A stretch of 64,000 nucleotides of DNA from Tritrichomonas musculus (GCA_039105265.1 JAPFFF010000021.1:1178001-1242000); one strand, 5' to 3'; positions 1-9,969 are shown, counted from the stretch's first letter. The notes: generated by a model not told the origin, from the letters alone. Numbers and translations are program-made.

Positions 1-765
1 ATAAATCTCAATAAATTGTCTTGGGAGCTTCCTCATAAGTTTTGCCGGCTGAATTTTTTCTTTAATTTCCTTTGTTTTAGCACGATTTCTCCTTCCTGGC
101 CAAGGAAGGTAATCTGCTAAACAAACAAGTGAGTAAATCCATGAAATTAAGTCATCTCTTTTTGATAGTTCTTCTCCTCTTTGTGCATTAAGAGATGCGA
201 AACAGCAGGTTCCAATAAATCCAGGATGTTCTCGAGGTGGAAAAGGACGGCCATCTTCGTCATAATACCGTCTTGAAAGACCAAAATCAATTAATGCAAC
301 TGGACATTCTCTTCCTGGACGAATTAAAAAGTTTGCTGGTTTAATATCACGATGTATAATTCCATGTTTATGGCAATCTTCTATTGCTTGAAGCATTGCT
401 TTAGAAATAAATGTGACTGTATGCTTTGATAAACGTTCATTTGGTAAAATTTTACAAATTTGAGATAATGATGGACCTAAAAGTTCCATAATTAAATAAC
501 GAAATTCACTATTTTCACCGCTTCTAATTATTTTAGGGAAATAAGGACTATCTTGAAGTTTTTTGAAAAACTCAATTTCTCCTTCAAGGCCTTGCTTTCT
601 TTGAGATTTCATTTCTGTTTTCATTGCATAAAGAGTGTTATCATTTTCATTTAAAACTGTATATATTTCTCCATAACCACCATGTCCTATATGCTTCTTG
701 ATTACAAATTCATCAACTTTTGTTCCTTTCTGAAGTATAGGTATTTCACTACTTTTAGAAGTCAT
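1..765 (-). CDS. CK1-family serine/threonine protein kinase (3' end outside window)
   Basis: The frame runs open from an ATG at 765 to the window edge, giving 255 residues and no stop, so the C-terminus is missing. Kinase motifs read in order: a glycine-rich loop (GHGGYGEIY), the VAIK-type lysine in YAMKTE, catalytic HRDIKPANFLI and DFGLSR. The loop GFIGTCCFASLNAQRGEELSKRDDL and the LVCLADYLPWPG-type stretch are typical of the casein kinase 1 / tau-tubulin kinase branch, which lacks the usual APE motif. CK1 kinases are usually constitutively active and phosphorylate acidic or pre-primed serines; the substrate here cannot be told. A TCATA initiator lies 9 bases before the ATG, supporting this start. 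Family call is firm; subfamily (CK1 versus TTBK-like) is not. Confidence 0.9.
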   Translation of the reverse strand, partial: MTSKSSEIPILQKGTKVDEFVIKKHIGHGGYGEIYTVLNENDNTLYAMKTEMKSQRKQGLEGEIEFFKKLQDSPYFPKIIRSGENSEFRYLIMELLGPSLSQICKILPNERLSKHTVTFISKAMLQAIEDCHKHGIIHRDIKPANFLIRPGRECPVALIDFGLSRRYYDEDGRPFPPREHPGFIGTCCFASLNAQRGEELSKRDDLISWIYSLVCLADYLPWPGRRNRAKTKEIKEKIQPAKLMRKLPRQFIEIY

Positions 766-771
766 TCAGAA

Positions 772-776
772 TATGA
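772..776 (-). promoter_or_regulatory. Inr element for the CK1-like kinase
   Basis: The minus strand reads TCATA, matching the parabasalid initiator TCA-Y-W. Its A (complement of 774) would leave a 9-base leader before the ATG at 765, the length usual in trichomonads. Position and match are seen; promoter use is inferred. Confidence 0.5.
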
Positions 777-1693
777 ATTAGAAAAAATGCTTTCCATTTA
801 AAATTAATTATTATTTTATTTAATAGAATTTTTTAAAAGCATTTGAATTGATTATCCAAATGCTTATTGAATATCGTTAATTAAAAAGAAATATTTGCTT
901 CAATTTTTTTTATTAAATTAAATTTGTGTACTTTATTTTGAGAAATTTTAGAAAAATGAATATGTTGTATAAATTTTATACTTATCGTATAATCTATATG
1001 GAGAATCAAATTTAATTTGTTCAGATGTTGATTTTTTATTTATATAAATCAAAATAATATATATATTCATCAAAAATTAAGGCAATATTACTTTTATTTT
1101 CGTATTTATTATGTTATTGATGAAATATTTATGTTATATAAAAATTTATAAAAGTAATGGTAATATTGATAGACATCGCATCCTCTGAATTTCATTCAAT
1201 TATTGATAATTATTTGAGGAGAACGATCAACAAATTCTTTGAATTTTTTAATAAATCTACTTTTTTGATATGTTTATTTGTTGTTTTTGAAAATTAAAAA
1301 ATAGTTTTATATTGAAAAATATATTAGGAAATAATATTAAATAGTTTTTAAATATATTAAATATCATGATAAAAGTCCAATTAATTAAATAAAAGATATA
1401 TATAATGGCATAAAATGTAAATCTCAGATCATTATTACATAAATAAAGGGTACACAGAGTCAAAAATTATTGATAATTTATATATATTTTATAGTAAAAG
1501 GATATAATGTAAATTATCATGTATCAGTCCAAAATATTTAGATTTTATAATATTTTATTGAGCAAGTAGTTCATTCGAATTTTCAAATGGTTTTGTTATG
1601 CAAACGGGAATATTCGGTCATTATGAGCTATTATTATAAAAAGAAAGTTGGTTTATCATAAGAAAATTTTTTTTATAAAAACTCATGATCTCC

Positions 1694-1736
1694 AAATGAT
1701 CGTCGAAATTTGCTATTTCAATGGAGACGATCATTT
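1694..1736. repeat. 11-bp perfect inverted repeat followed by a T run
   Basis: AAATGATCGTC at 1694-1704 and GACGATCATTT at 1726-1736 are exact reverse complements with a 21-base loop. The second arm runs into T's. A competing pairing, CTCCA at 1690-1694 with TGGAG at 1722-1726, would exclude the main stem. It could be a small-RNA fold or chance in AT-rich DNA. Confidence 0.35.
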
Positions 1737-2263
1737 TTTCAAGTAACACATATAATATTTTGATGCAAATTGAGAACTCACAAAATGGCTAGCACAGATT
1801 GAAAGCTTTTTTCAAACCCCCTTCGATATATAATTTGTTTTGAAATACCTCATATAATATATTATTAGTGTTCATAGAAATAATGAAGGAAATTTGAAAT
1901 TTGTATTAAGTCTAATATTGAATTGTATCAAAAAAAATTTATAAAGTATTGAATTTATTATATTAAAAATAATAAAAATTTTTCTTGGAAAAGCCTACAA
2001 GTAATTATATATTTAAAAATATCAAGCATTAGTAATGAAGCAATGATTACAATATATAGTAAAACCCTACATAGAATTTTATATAAATATTTGAAATGAA
2101 TACAGTTTTTTTTTTTTTTTTATGCAAAATTTTTTATATGATTATCATTAAACGTATTGTTAGTAACAATTTGTTATCTATTTCATAGTTTATGTCATTA
2201 AAATGATAAAAAAAAATGAATTGAAGAAATTCGATAAAAATTTTAAATATAAAACAATAAATT

Positions 2264-3079
2264 TTATTGCTTTATGTGTGGCCAAACAAATTTTTTGAAA
2301 TGTGCATTGCACATATCTCTGTATTCACGAATAAATTGATTAATATCAATAGAGTTTTTGTTTTCATAAGCTTTTTTATATGAATCAATTAATTTTTGGG
2401 ATGCGAGTTCTTGGGCTCTGAATTCAACATCCCGTGTAAAATCTCCTTGTATTGGATATAAATTTGGCTTGATAAACTTGTCAACTTCTTTTGTTTGAGA
2501 AACGTTTTTTCCTGATTTTTCTAGAACTTTTTTAAGGTGAGCTAGCATTGCGCTTTCCAATTGAAGTTCATATAGTTGCTTTGACTTATTATTACACTCA
2601 GATATAATTTCTTTTGCTTCTTCAATAGCAGGACCTAGAAAATCTTGTTCCGATTCATCTGAACGTTTTGTTTCTCGTTTTTTCGATACAAAAGGAGAGT
2701 GGTTTGAAAAATGATCTTGAATAGATGTATAAACCTCAACTAAAGTCATATTCATGTCCCATTCAAAAATATCAGAAGAATCAATAGTCCCATCTGATTG
2801 AAGATTTGGTCCTTCTCTTAAAGTTTGGCTCGAATCCGGAATGAAAAGTAACATTGGAGGCTCTGAGGGATAAGTTTGATGAAGTTGAATTGAAAATGTA
2901 ATTGTATTTGTGTCATCACCATTTGTTAATTCCATTGGAGTCAAAAATTGAATATAAGGATCGTCGCCTGTAACAGGTTCTATTTTGCAATTACGGTAGG
3001 TACTTCTGAATTTTTTAACATTTGTTGTGATTACGCTCATGAATTTTTTATCAAAAGGGACTTTATTTAGAAAGTTCAT
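2264..3079 (-). CDS. TSG101/Vps23-like ESCRT-I subunit (UEV domain plus steadiness box)
   Basis: The frame extends upstream of 3079 only to a TTG, so I take the first in-frame ATG, which starts MNFLNKVPF; the product is 271 residues. Residues about 15-130 look like a UEV domain (catalytically dead E2 fold): the YPSEPPMLLFIPDSS strand, a GPNLQSDGTI turn, and an EWD segment where TSG101 has LHEW. A helical, charged middle follows. The last 60 residues (DVEFRAQELAS to HFKKFVWPH) resemble the Vps23 steadiness box that binds Vps28. ESCRT-I sorts ubiquitinated cargo into multivesicular endosomes. At 271 residues it is shorter than TSG101 (about 390), mainly through loss of the proline-rich linker. 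A 16-codon out-of-frame uORF starts at 3113 if transcription begins further upstream. Confidence 0.72.
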   Translation of the reverse strand: MNFLNKVPFDKKFMSVITTNVKKFRSTYRNCKIEPVTGDDPYIQFLTPMELTNGDDTNTITFSIQLHQTYPSEPPMLLFIPDSSQTLREGPNLQSDGTIDSSDIFEWDMNMTLVEVYTSIQDHFSNHSPFVSKKRETKRSDESEQDFLGPAIEEAKEIISECNNKSKQLYELQLESAMLAHLKKVLEKSGKNVSQTKEVDKFIKPNLYPIQGDFTRDVEFRAQELASQKLIDSYKKAYENKNSIDINQFIREYRDMCNAHFKKFVWPHIKQ

Positions 3080-3165
3080 CTGATATGTTATGTTTGAGTT
3101 TTTCAATTAACATTTCCTTGTTTTTGAAAATAAGAAATGTGATGTAAAAAAAACTAAAATCTTGA

Positions 3166-4260
3166 ATGAAACCACAGTATTGGTTTCCATACCAAAGCCA
3201 ATTTGCAAATATCCAGAATATTTTTCAACCTACATATTTCCAACAACAATTAGTATCACAGCAGCAACCTCAAGAAAACTATATTCAGCATGATCCAACA
3301 AATTTTAAGAAGCAATCGCAAGAATGGAAAGTATCTGCAGCTCCTTTTCCGGTTCTCCCTACTAAACGCGAAGTTTATGATCAAATTCAAATTCTTAATA
3401 TGAAAATCAAAGAACAAAAAATGAATTTATCAAGTCTTAATAAAGAAAAGCAGAGGAGTTCCACTGAAGGTGGACTCCAGCAAATTAGGGCGCGCCCATT
3501 TAATGTTGATACATATCGTGGTTTTCAAATTAATAAAAACTTAATAGATTCTTTCTTGATTGATAATAAAAAGCGTGTTGATAAATCGCATACAATTAGT
3601 CAAGTTCAAACTGATACAAAATACCGGAGAATATTTGATCTTCCACATTACAAATCAATGCTTGATGTTCAAGATGAAAACTTAAGTGTATTTTTTTCAA
3701 TGGTATATGGATATCATTATTTAAATCGAGAAAAGAAACAAGCTCTTCTCAAGAAATATTTAAAATATCAAGAATGTCAAAGTTTAGTTGATCCAGCTAC
3801 AGATAGTATTAATCTTATTCAACATAAAGACGTTTATTATTGGGGTCCAGAACAAACACCAGAATCTACTGTTCCCTTTGAAGGGCCTCTTGCTACAGAT
3901 GGTTGCTCTCCTGATGTCGAACAGCATTACGTTGATGATTTATATACTGTAAACGAGCTTTATAACGATAAAAATAGCTTCGTTAAGGATCCTGTTAAAG
4001 AGCATGAAGAGTTTAAAAAGAGAATTTATTGGTCCGAGAAAGATAAAGAAATGTTCTATGACTTGTTCATGTCAATGCCTCATCAATTCAGAAAAATTTC
4101 AACTTACTTCCCAAACAGAACAACGAAAGACATGATCGAGTTCTACTACAGAACAAAGTCAACTTTCGATTTCGAAAGCGCAAAAGCAGCTAGGAGGAAT
4201 AAGAAGCAGCAGGCTGGAAAGAAGAAAGTTGTCACTGAAGGAACTGTAAAGCGAAAATAA
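3166..4260 (+). CDS. SANT-domain nuclear protein, NCoR/corepressor-like
   Basis: This 364-residue protein has a glutamine-rich N-terminus (residues 1-50), a short coiled coil (about 70-100), a middle helical region and, at about 285-345, a SANT domain: YWSEKDKEMFYDLFMSMPHQF, then FPNRTTKDMIEFYYRTKS. The FYYRTK ending is characteristic of SANT domains in NCoR/SMRT, CoREST and MTA corepressors rather than DNA-binding Myb repeats. The region before it, LPHYKSMLDVQDENL..., recalls the segment preceding NCoR SANT1. SANT domains of this kind contact histone tails and histone deacetylases, so a chromatin corepressor role is inferred. The C-terminus is lysine/arginine-rich and could be a nuclear localisation signal. 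The stop overlaps TAAAA, the trichomonad gene-end signal, and an A24 tract begins 7 bases later. Confidence 0.7.
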   Translation: MKPQYWFPYQSQFANIQNIFQPTYFQQQLVSQQQPQENYIQHDPTNFKKQSQEWKVSAAPFPVLPTKREVYDQIQILNMKIKEQKMNLSSLNKEKQRSSTEGGLQQIRARPFNVDTYRGFQINKNLIDSFLIDNKKRVDKSHTISQVQTDTKYRRIFDLPHYKSMLDVQDENLSVFFSMVYGYHYLNREKKQALLKKYLKYQECQSLVDPATDSINLIQHKDVYYWGPEQTPESTVPFEGPLATDGCSPDVEQHYVDDLYTVNELYNDKNSFVKDPVKEHEEFKKRIYWSEKDKEMFYDLFMSMPHQFRKISTYFPNRTTKDMIEFYYRTKSTFDFESAKAARRNKKQQAGKKKVVTEGTVKRK

Positions 4261-4744
4261 AATTTCAAAAAAAAAAAAAAAAAAAAAAAAGAATGAGATC
4301 GATTCCATTTCATGTTGTGTGTCACTTATTGTTTGTTTAAAACCATCATATTATACAGATTTTTTTTTATGCATTATATTTACATTTCAGAATTTCAACC
4401 TTATTTCAACCTTAAAATTGACCAAAACCGCAAAAAAAAAATGTCAGTAAATCATTTAAAAATAACGTTGTATCTAAGTATTTTTGGTTGAAGCGAGCTC
4501 AAAAGGGAAAATTAAAAAAAAAAATATTGTTGCTACTTGTGTTTTGTTAAAAACGGTTTGATCAACTTTTTGTGATAATTTTTGTGGTTTTATTCAAAAA
4601 ATTGAAAAGCTAAATGTCATTTTTTTATAATTTTTTAATTTTTTGTTTGTTGAAGTTTGAAAAGAATTGATAATTTTTTTAAAAAAACATATAAATTTTA
4701 TTATGTAATAATAAATAATAGTTATTATAAAACCAAAAAAGAGT
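4261..4744. other. Convergent intergenic spacer
   Basis: It lies between the 3' ends of the SANT gene and the minus-strand coiled-coil gene. Besides the A24 tract it holds only AT-rich sequence with short A and T runs; no coding or RNA signal is seen. Confidence 0.6.
4267..4290 (+). repeat. A24 homopolymer directly after the SANT gene
   Basis: A run of 24 A's starts seven bases after the stop codon, where mRNA cleavage would be expected. It may be a plain homopolymer or a genome-encoded tail left by retroposition. No convincing flanking target duplication is visible. Confidence 0.8.
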
Positions 4745-6916
4745 CTAACCGTAACTCTCGATTTCATCTTCAGTGATGTAATTATAACTGTATTCTTCAT
4801 TGACGTTTTCTTCTTCAGCCACGCTTTCATACTCGTACTGGTATTGATACTCCTCCTCTTCATCATCTTCATCGAGCAGTTTCTGGTTCTTTGCTTCAGA
4901 TTCCCTCTCGGTTGAGTAATAGTACTTCGAGTACTCGCTAGGCTCTTTTGATGCTGAACTTTCGATGATCGAGCTGTAGATGATTTCTGTTGCTGTGCTT
5001 TCTGCCTTCACTGGCGTGTTGTTGTTAGACGTGCTGCTGTATGAATGGTCAGATATCACAACAGCTGTCTTTGGCTTTGGTGATCTTAAAAATTTGCCAT
5101 ATTCTAATTTTTCACGTGTTTTCTTGACTTCTGGATCAGGTGTCAAATATTTTTTGTATGACAAACTGTTTCTCTTTCTTTTTTCGGTTTCTTCTGAACG
5201 AAGTTCAGATTCAGTTGAATCAGATAAGAAGATACTATCGTCATCATTATTATTTAATAATAAGTTTTTATTATTGATGGTTCCTTCTTTAATTTTTTGA
5301 ATATTGGATTTTTGACCTTTCGTGATTTGACCTTTCTTTGTCAAATTTTCTGAGGAAATTGTTCTTTCTTTTTCTTCTTCTTCGTTTTCTTCAAAAACAA
5401 AATCATACTCGATACTCTTGTCACGTATTATATTATTTTGTTGGTTCTCATTGTCATTGCTTTTAGTTCTTCGTGTTAATGTTAGATCAGCGATCGATCT
5501 TGAAATTGGTGTTCCAACACGCGCAATAAAACTTGAATTGGTGCTACGTGGAAACCTTGGCGAATGGTCTTCATCGAGATTAATGGCTGTCGAATCATCA
5601 GAGCTAACATTAGGATTAATGCTAACTTTTTTGATCGTTTTGATATTTTGCTGAGACGAATGCTGCGAAAATGAAGAATCTGCAAAAGAATCATCACCTT
5701 GTGCCGTTAATTCTTGATTGTTTGCGTCAGAAGCATACCTATCACTATCATTATATTTAATACTAGTTTTTGTTCTATTTGACATGTTATTTCGAATCTG
5801 AGCTGAATATATAATCATTTCTGTTTCATCAGGTATATGATCGCCGAGTTCTTCGATTTTTTGTTTAATTGCATCAATTTCAGCTTGAGCTATTCTTAGC
5901 TTTCTTTTTTGTTTTATTTGGAATAGTTCATTTCTCGTTGCATTTTTATCTTCTGTAAGTTCATTTTGTTTTTGACGTTCTCTTTCAACTCGGATTTTCT
6001 TTTCTAACAGTTCATAATGCTTTTTATGAACATAAATATTTTTTTCACGATTTTCAAGTTCAATTGAATATTTCATTCTTGATTCAGCATCATCATACAT
6101 AAATAATTTGGCACATTTCCTTTCAGATCTTTTAAGATTCATTAAATTTGAACTTGGACGAAAGTCTTTACAATTTTGAATATCAACTTCCTTTTGTTTA
6201 AATTCATCGTTTTCTTCTTTAATTGTAGATAAAGTTTTCATAGTTACTTCCTGTTCTGATTTACTTAAATCGTCATATTCATTATTTAATTTCTCTTCTA
6301 AATCTTGATAATATTGAAGCGCTTCGCAGTACTTGTATTTAAGTTTGTCTATATATTCTTCATCACCATAATGTCTTTTTGGTTTAGGTAAACTTTTTAT
6401 GTAGCTGTTTAATGATAAATATTCCGTATGGTATTTTTTGGCTTCAGAATAATCTTGACTTTTGGATGCTTCATCACGATGTTGCTGAATACATATTTTT
6501 ATAGGTGTAAAATTCTTTGATTCAATATCTTGAAAAGACTTTTTATGAGTCATAAGTTGATTTACTTCATTGTCGTATTCACTATAATCTTTCTGAACAG
6601 GTGCCTTAAACGATGAAGTAGGTGTGGTTTTGCTTAACTTTGGTGATTGCTGCTTTTTATTTGGAGTTTTTTTTTGTTTTGGAGAAGATAAAGTTAATTG
6701 GTTAACAATTCGATTGATTTTGATTTCAAGACCTTGATTGTCTTTCGATATGGCATCGTTTTTTGCCTTTTGAAGGTAAGGAACTAATAGAGGATGGTAT
6801 TTTTTGTCAATTGAGGAAACTGCTTTGCCACATAAAAGATCGTCAACCATTAGTTGAAGCGATGTTTGATCGACAGTATCTTCTGTCCTTGAAGTCATAT
6901 AAGAAGCTGATAGCAT
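4745..6916 (-). CDS. Coiled-coil protein of a trichomonad paralogue family
   Basis: This 723-residue protein has no domain I recognise. Residues about 20-75 (LMVDDLLCGKAVSSIDKKYH...) and about 105-165 (VNQLMTHKKSFQDIESKNF...) are two related short helical modules. A long charged coiled coil follows (about 180-380). The second half is serine-, asparagine- and glutamate-rich and probably disordered, with a strongly acidic C-terminus rich in tyrosine (YQYQYEYES). The two N-terminal modules match those of the protein at 62472-63884 in spacing and in the pattern G-x-x-x-x-x-[IV]-[DE]-x-x-x-[YH], so the two genes are paralogues. M7 is a possible alternative start. A cytoskeletal role would be a guess. 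Confidence 0.75.
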   Translation of the reverse strand: MLSASYMTSRTEDTVDQTSLQLMVDDLLCGKAVSSIDKKYHPLLVPYLQKAKNDAISKDNQGLEIKINRIVNQLTLSSPKQKKTPNKKQQSPKLSKTTPTSSFKAPVQKDYSEYDNEVNQLMTHKKSFQDIESKNFTPIKICIQQHRDEASKSQDYSEAKKYHTEYLSLNSYIKSLPKPKRHYGDEEYIDKLKYKYCEALQYYQDLEEKLNNEYDDLSKSEQEVTMKTLSTIKEENDEFKQKEVDIQNCKDFRPSSNLMNLKRSERKCAKLFMYDDAESRMKYSIELENREKNIYVHKKHYELLEKKIRVERERQKQNELTEDKNATRNELFQIKQKRKLRIAQAEIDAIKQKIEELGDHIPDETEMIIYSAQIRNNMSNRTKTSIKYNDSDRYASDANNQELTAQGDDSFADSSFSQHSSQQNIKTIKKVSINPNVSSDDSTAINLDEDHSPRFPRSTNSSFIARVGTPISRSIADLTLTRRTKSNDNENQQNNIIRDKSIEYDFVFEENEEEEKERTISSENLTKKGQITKGQKSNIQKIKEGTINNKNLLLNNNDDDSIFLSDSTESELRSEETEKRKRNSLSYKKYLTPDPEVKKTREKLEYGKFLRSPKPKTAVVISDHSYSSTSNNNTPVKAESTATEIIYSSIIESSASKEPSEYSKYYYSTERESEAKNQKLLDEDDEEEEYQYQYEYESVAEEENVNEEYSYNYITEDEIESYG

Positions 6917-7444
6917 CTAAAAAACTTCAAGTACCATTTGCGTTTATAAACGTCTTTGTATATAAAAAATTGCATTTTAATAATGGATATTTGACAGAAA
7001 ATAAAATGACATTATTCATGCATATATTTCAATTTTTATTATAATTATAATAAAATTAATATTAATCATAATATTGATTATATATTTTATAATTGTTTTC
7101 ATAAAATTTATCTTTATTATTAATATATTAATGTTTTTTGTTGTTCTTATATTTTTAAATCATAATAAATGATTTTATCTTGTTGAATGAACAAGCCGGT
7201 GAGTATGAAATTAATAAAAGTTATGAACTATGTATATATATATATATATAAATAAATATTTTTTTAGGATCTTAGTTAATAATTGTAAATAAGCATTTTA
7301 TCAATATTTGATTAAAAAAAAGAATCTTTCAGGAAATTAACCGATAGATATTGCTTTTAGTAATATAAATTGAAATAACAAAAAGGAAAGCTAAATTATC
7401 TTCCAAAAAAAAAAAAGAAATTCATTAAAACTAATACAGACATT
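6917..7444. other. Intergenic stretch with a TA microsatellite
   Basis: It lies between the start of the coiled-coil gene and the 3' end of the Trm7-like gene. It is AT-rich, with a TA run near 7233-7251 and an A run near 7408. I see no gene or structured RNA. Confidence 0.6.
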
Positions 7445-8185
7445 CTATTCGTCATCACTTAAAGGATATGTACGTTCTGAATCGAATTGATATGGATCAC
7501 CACAAGGAATAAAAGGTACATCAGGTTCTTCTTCATCACAACTTGGTAAATGGCTTGTGATTAACGAAGGGATATAACCTTGTGGCATTCGAAATCCTCT
7601 ACAAACTATGAATGATTCAACAGAAGATAATCGAGATGCTCTGGGTTTGGCGAGGACAACATCAGTGAAAAATACTTTGAAATGTCTGAAAAGAGAAAAA
7701 AGCGATCTAGTTCTGAAAATTTTTGACACAAAAGTACCGCCTTCTCTAAGCATCATTGTTGTAATTGCTAAAGAGGCTCGTACAATTCCATGTTGAACAT
7801 ATTCGTCAAATTCAATACGTCCAATTGTATCTGGAGCGCCATCAGCAAGAACTATATCAGCTTTATTACCTTCCATAAGATCAATTACTTGTTTAGCCGT
7901 GTCTTCGCATGTTATATCGCCTTGCAATAAAATAACTCCAGGAATTGGTTTGATTTTTCGCAAATCAATTGCAATTATTCGTCGATCGGGTGACTCAGGA
8001 ATTACTGAAGCTGCAACTTGTGACCAAGATCCTGGAGCACTACAAAGATCAACAACTCTCTTGCAATCATTAAAAATACCAAGTTTTTCATTGATTTGAA
8101 TAATTTTATATGCTGATCGAGCACGCCATCCTTCTTCAACAGCATTTTTTTTGTAAACATCTCTTCTTGATATTGATGCTTTCAT
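7445..8185 (-). CDS. TRM7: tRNA (cytidine/guanosine-2'-O)-methyltransferase, Trm7/FTSJ1 type
   Basis: This 246-residue protein matches Trm7/FTSJ1 along its whole length. It methylates ribose at positions 32 and 34 of the tRNA anticodon loop using S-adenosylmethionine, with partners Trm732 and Trm734. Seen: RDVYKKNAVEEGWRARSAYK, carrying the first catalytic lysine (K27); the SAM-binding VVDLCSAPGSWSQ; the catalytic aspartate in LADGAPD; the third residue, lysine, in VSKIF; and the final glutamate in SSVESF. The K-D-K-E tetrad is therefore complete. The usual family length is 300-330 residues; here the C-terminal tail is short and acidic. The start is the first ATG (8185); the frame continues to a TTG two codons upstream, which a eukaryote would not normally use. 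Assignment to Trm7 rather than Spb1 or mitochondrial MRM2 rests on the size and the RDVYY-like start. Confidence 0.9.
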   Translation of the reverse strand: MKASISRRDVYKKNAVEEGWRARSAYKIIQINEKLGIFNDCKRVVDLCSAPGSWSQVAASVIPESPDRRIIAIDLRKIKPIPGVILLQGDITCEDTAKQVIDLMEGNKADIVLADGAPDTIGRIEFDEYVQHGIVRASLAITTMMLREGGTFVSKIFRTRSLFSLFRHFKVFFTDVVLAKPRASRLSSVESFIVCRGFRMPQGYIPSLITSHLPSCDEEEPDVPFIPCGDPYQFDSERTYPLSDDE

Positions 8186-8514
8186 TATCAAAATTAGAGT
8201 ATAATTTTGGCCATTGAGGGTGAAAATATAATTTTATCAATATCTTAGTATTTCTTCAAAATATATGTTCTATTTCATTAATATAATAAATAATATTTAT
8301 ATAATTACCATAATAGTTCATAAAATAGTGATAAAATTAAGTAATATTTCAATATCCGATTTCGATAATTCATCTGAGATGAATCATCTCTAAAGCAATA
8401 TTGCCAAAAAAACAAAAAATAAAATAAAAGCGTCACTATTTTCATTAATTACTAATAAACATATTTTGGTTTATTAAAAAAAAAAAAATAAATTTCTAAT
8501 CTAAATATTCCGAT
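8186..8514. other. Short AT-rich spacer
   Basis: It lies between the Trm7-like gene and the next minus-strand gene's 3' end. Nothing beyond A/T runs is seen. Confidence 0.6.
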
Positions 8515-9714
8515 TTAATGTGAATTTAGAGCATCTGAAAACAATTTGCTGTAAATTGTACTATTAAATATGAATTGATAAGATTCTCCTTTAAATGTAA
8601 CTACATTTAATAGATTTTGATTCAAATTATCTAGTTTTGCTGATGCTATCTCTGTTAAATGCAAATATTGTGCTTGTTTCATATCTGTATTTGGTGCCCA
8701 TGCAAAAATTTTCGCATCTGGGATGAAATATAAGTAAAATCGTTTCGTCTTTTTTTTAACCATAATATCTGCAGGAATCTCCATTAATCTTTCAACTTTT
8801 GAAGTAATTTTAGCTTTTGTTGATGTTATTGAGTGTATATCTATCGGTTCTTCTTTTTCATTCACTGTCATTTGAATATACATAGTTAATGCTCTAACCC
8901 ATTCGTTTTTATTATCTCTTCCAATTTGAATAAGTTTGATTCTTTCTTGTGTAAATGATTTTATACAGTCCAATAAGTAAACAGAAGGTGACCGAAATGG
9001 AATTTCATCTTTTTCAATTAATTCTAAAAGTTTCCTATTTTGGTTTCTTAAGTTATTGAGTGCTTCTTGATAATTAATCATCTCTGGCATTGAGCAACAC
9101 CATAAAGTTAAATAAAAAATAACAACTTCCTTATTTGATGAAGAAATTGGTTGGCTAAGGCGATAAAAATCTTCGACAGGTGATGATTGAAACGTTTGAT
9201 AAATCGGTCCCCACATTTTAACAAGAAATGGTATAAATGATGCACCAGGGACAAATCCAACTGCACAATGATCAGTTATTGAAAGTAAAAGATCACGTGG
9301 AAAAACAGTTCTGACAGATAAAATTTTTTTCAAAGTCTGTGAAAAAGGAAGTAAAAATGGTGCAACACAAGATTCTTCAGTTGATAAAAAATATCTTTGA
9401 GTTATACATTGAGATATTTGAATAAATGTTACTAAGTATTGTAAATTAGGATCTGGATTTGCGTTTCCCATAAATGAATTTGGTTGAAGGTTAATTGCAT
9501 TTGTTATTGCTAAAATAAGAGATGAAACAACTCCCCATTTTGGATTGTCTACTGATGTTATCGATCTAATAAAAAGAAATATGTCATTAGTTGCGTTTAA
9601 TATTAATTGCGGATTTATTGTTGATTTAATAATAATTAATTTAGCTGCGTGTTCATTTGTCAATTCGTTATCAGAACTTAATAGATGTAAATATGGAATG
9701 ATAGATTCTTGCAT
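8515..9714 (-). CDS. Conserved-looking protein of unknown function, PH-like C-terminus
   Basis: This 399-residue protein is mostly helical, with leucine/isoleucine-rich stretches that look like an armadillo/HEAT-type solenoid fold rather than membrane segments. The last 90 residues (VKKKTKRFYLYFIPDAKIFAWAP ... VVTFKGESYQFIFNSTIYSKLFSDAL) alternate beta strands and end in an amphipathic helix, the pattern of a PH-type domain. This is a fold impression, not a family match. The ATG at 9714 is the first in-frame ATG; the frame is open for about 35 codons upstream without another ATG. No signal peptide is seen. Divergence from named families leaves the function open. Confidence 0.7.
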   Translation of the reverse strand: MQESIIPYLHLLSSDNELTNEHAAKLIIIKSTINPQLILNATNDIFLFIRSITSVDNPKWGVVSSLILAITNAINLQPNSFMGNANPDPNLQYLVTFIQISQCITQRYFLSTEESCVAPFLLPFSQTLKKILSVRTVFPRDLLLSITDHCAVGFVPGASFIPFLVKMWGPIYQTFQSSPVEDFYRLSQPISSSNKEVVIFYLTLWCCSMPEMINYQEALNNLRNQNRKLLELIEKDEIPFRSPSVYLLDCIKSFTQERIKLIQIGRDNKNEWVRALTMYIQMTVNEKEEPIDIHSITSTKAKITSKVERLMEIPADIMVKKKTKRFYLYFIPDAKIFAWAPNTDMKQAQYLHLTEIASAKLDNLNQNLLNVVTFKGESYQFIFNSTIYSKLFSDALNSH

Positions 9715-9969
9715 AAATGTAATTTTATCTTTAATGGTAGAATTTTGATCGACATTATCTATATTGTATCTTTTTATGACAGAAAAAGTGGAACTTTTCC
9801 AAAAAGATATGTGAAATTATTGTATCCTAGTCAAAAAAATTTATGAGAAAAAACAATATTGATATCTTTTCTTTTACAGTGTTAACAATAAAATTTAGAG
9901 TAATAAAGCAATACTATTTTAATAAACATTATAAAAAATAAATATAATAAATCTATAATTTCAAACATT

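Larger units (their letters stand above)
766..2263. other. 1.5-kb AT-rich intergenic stretch
   Basis: It separates the divergent 5' side of the CK1-like gene from the 3' end of the UEV gene. No frame in it has coding character. The only structure seen is a perfect 11-bp inverted repeat at 1694-1736 and homopolymer runs, for example T at 2107-2121. Confidence 0.7.
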
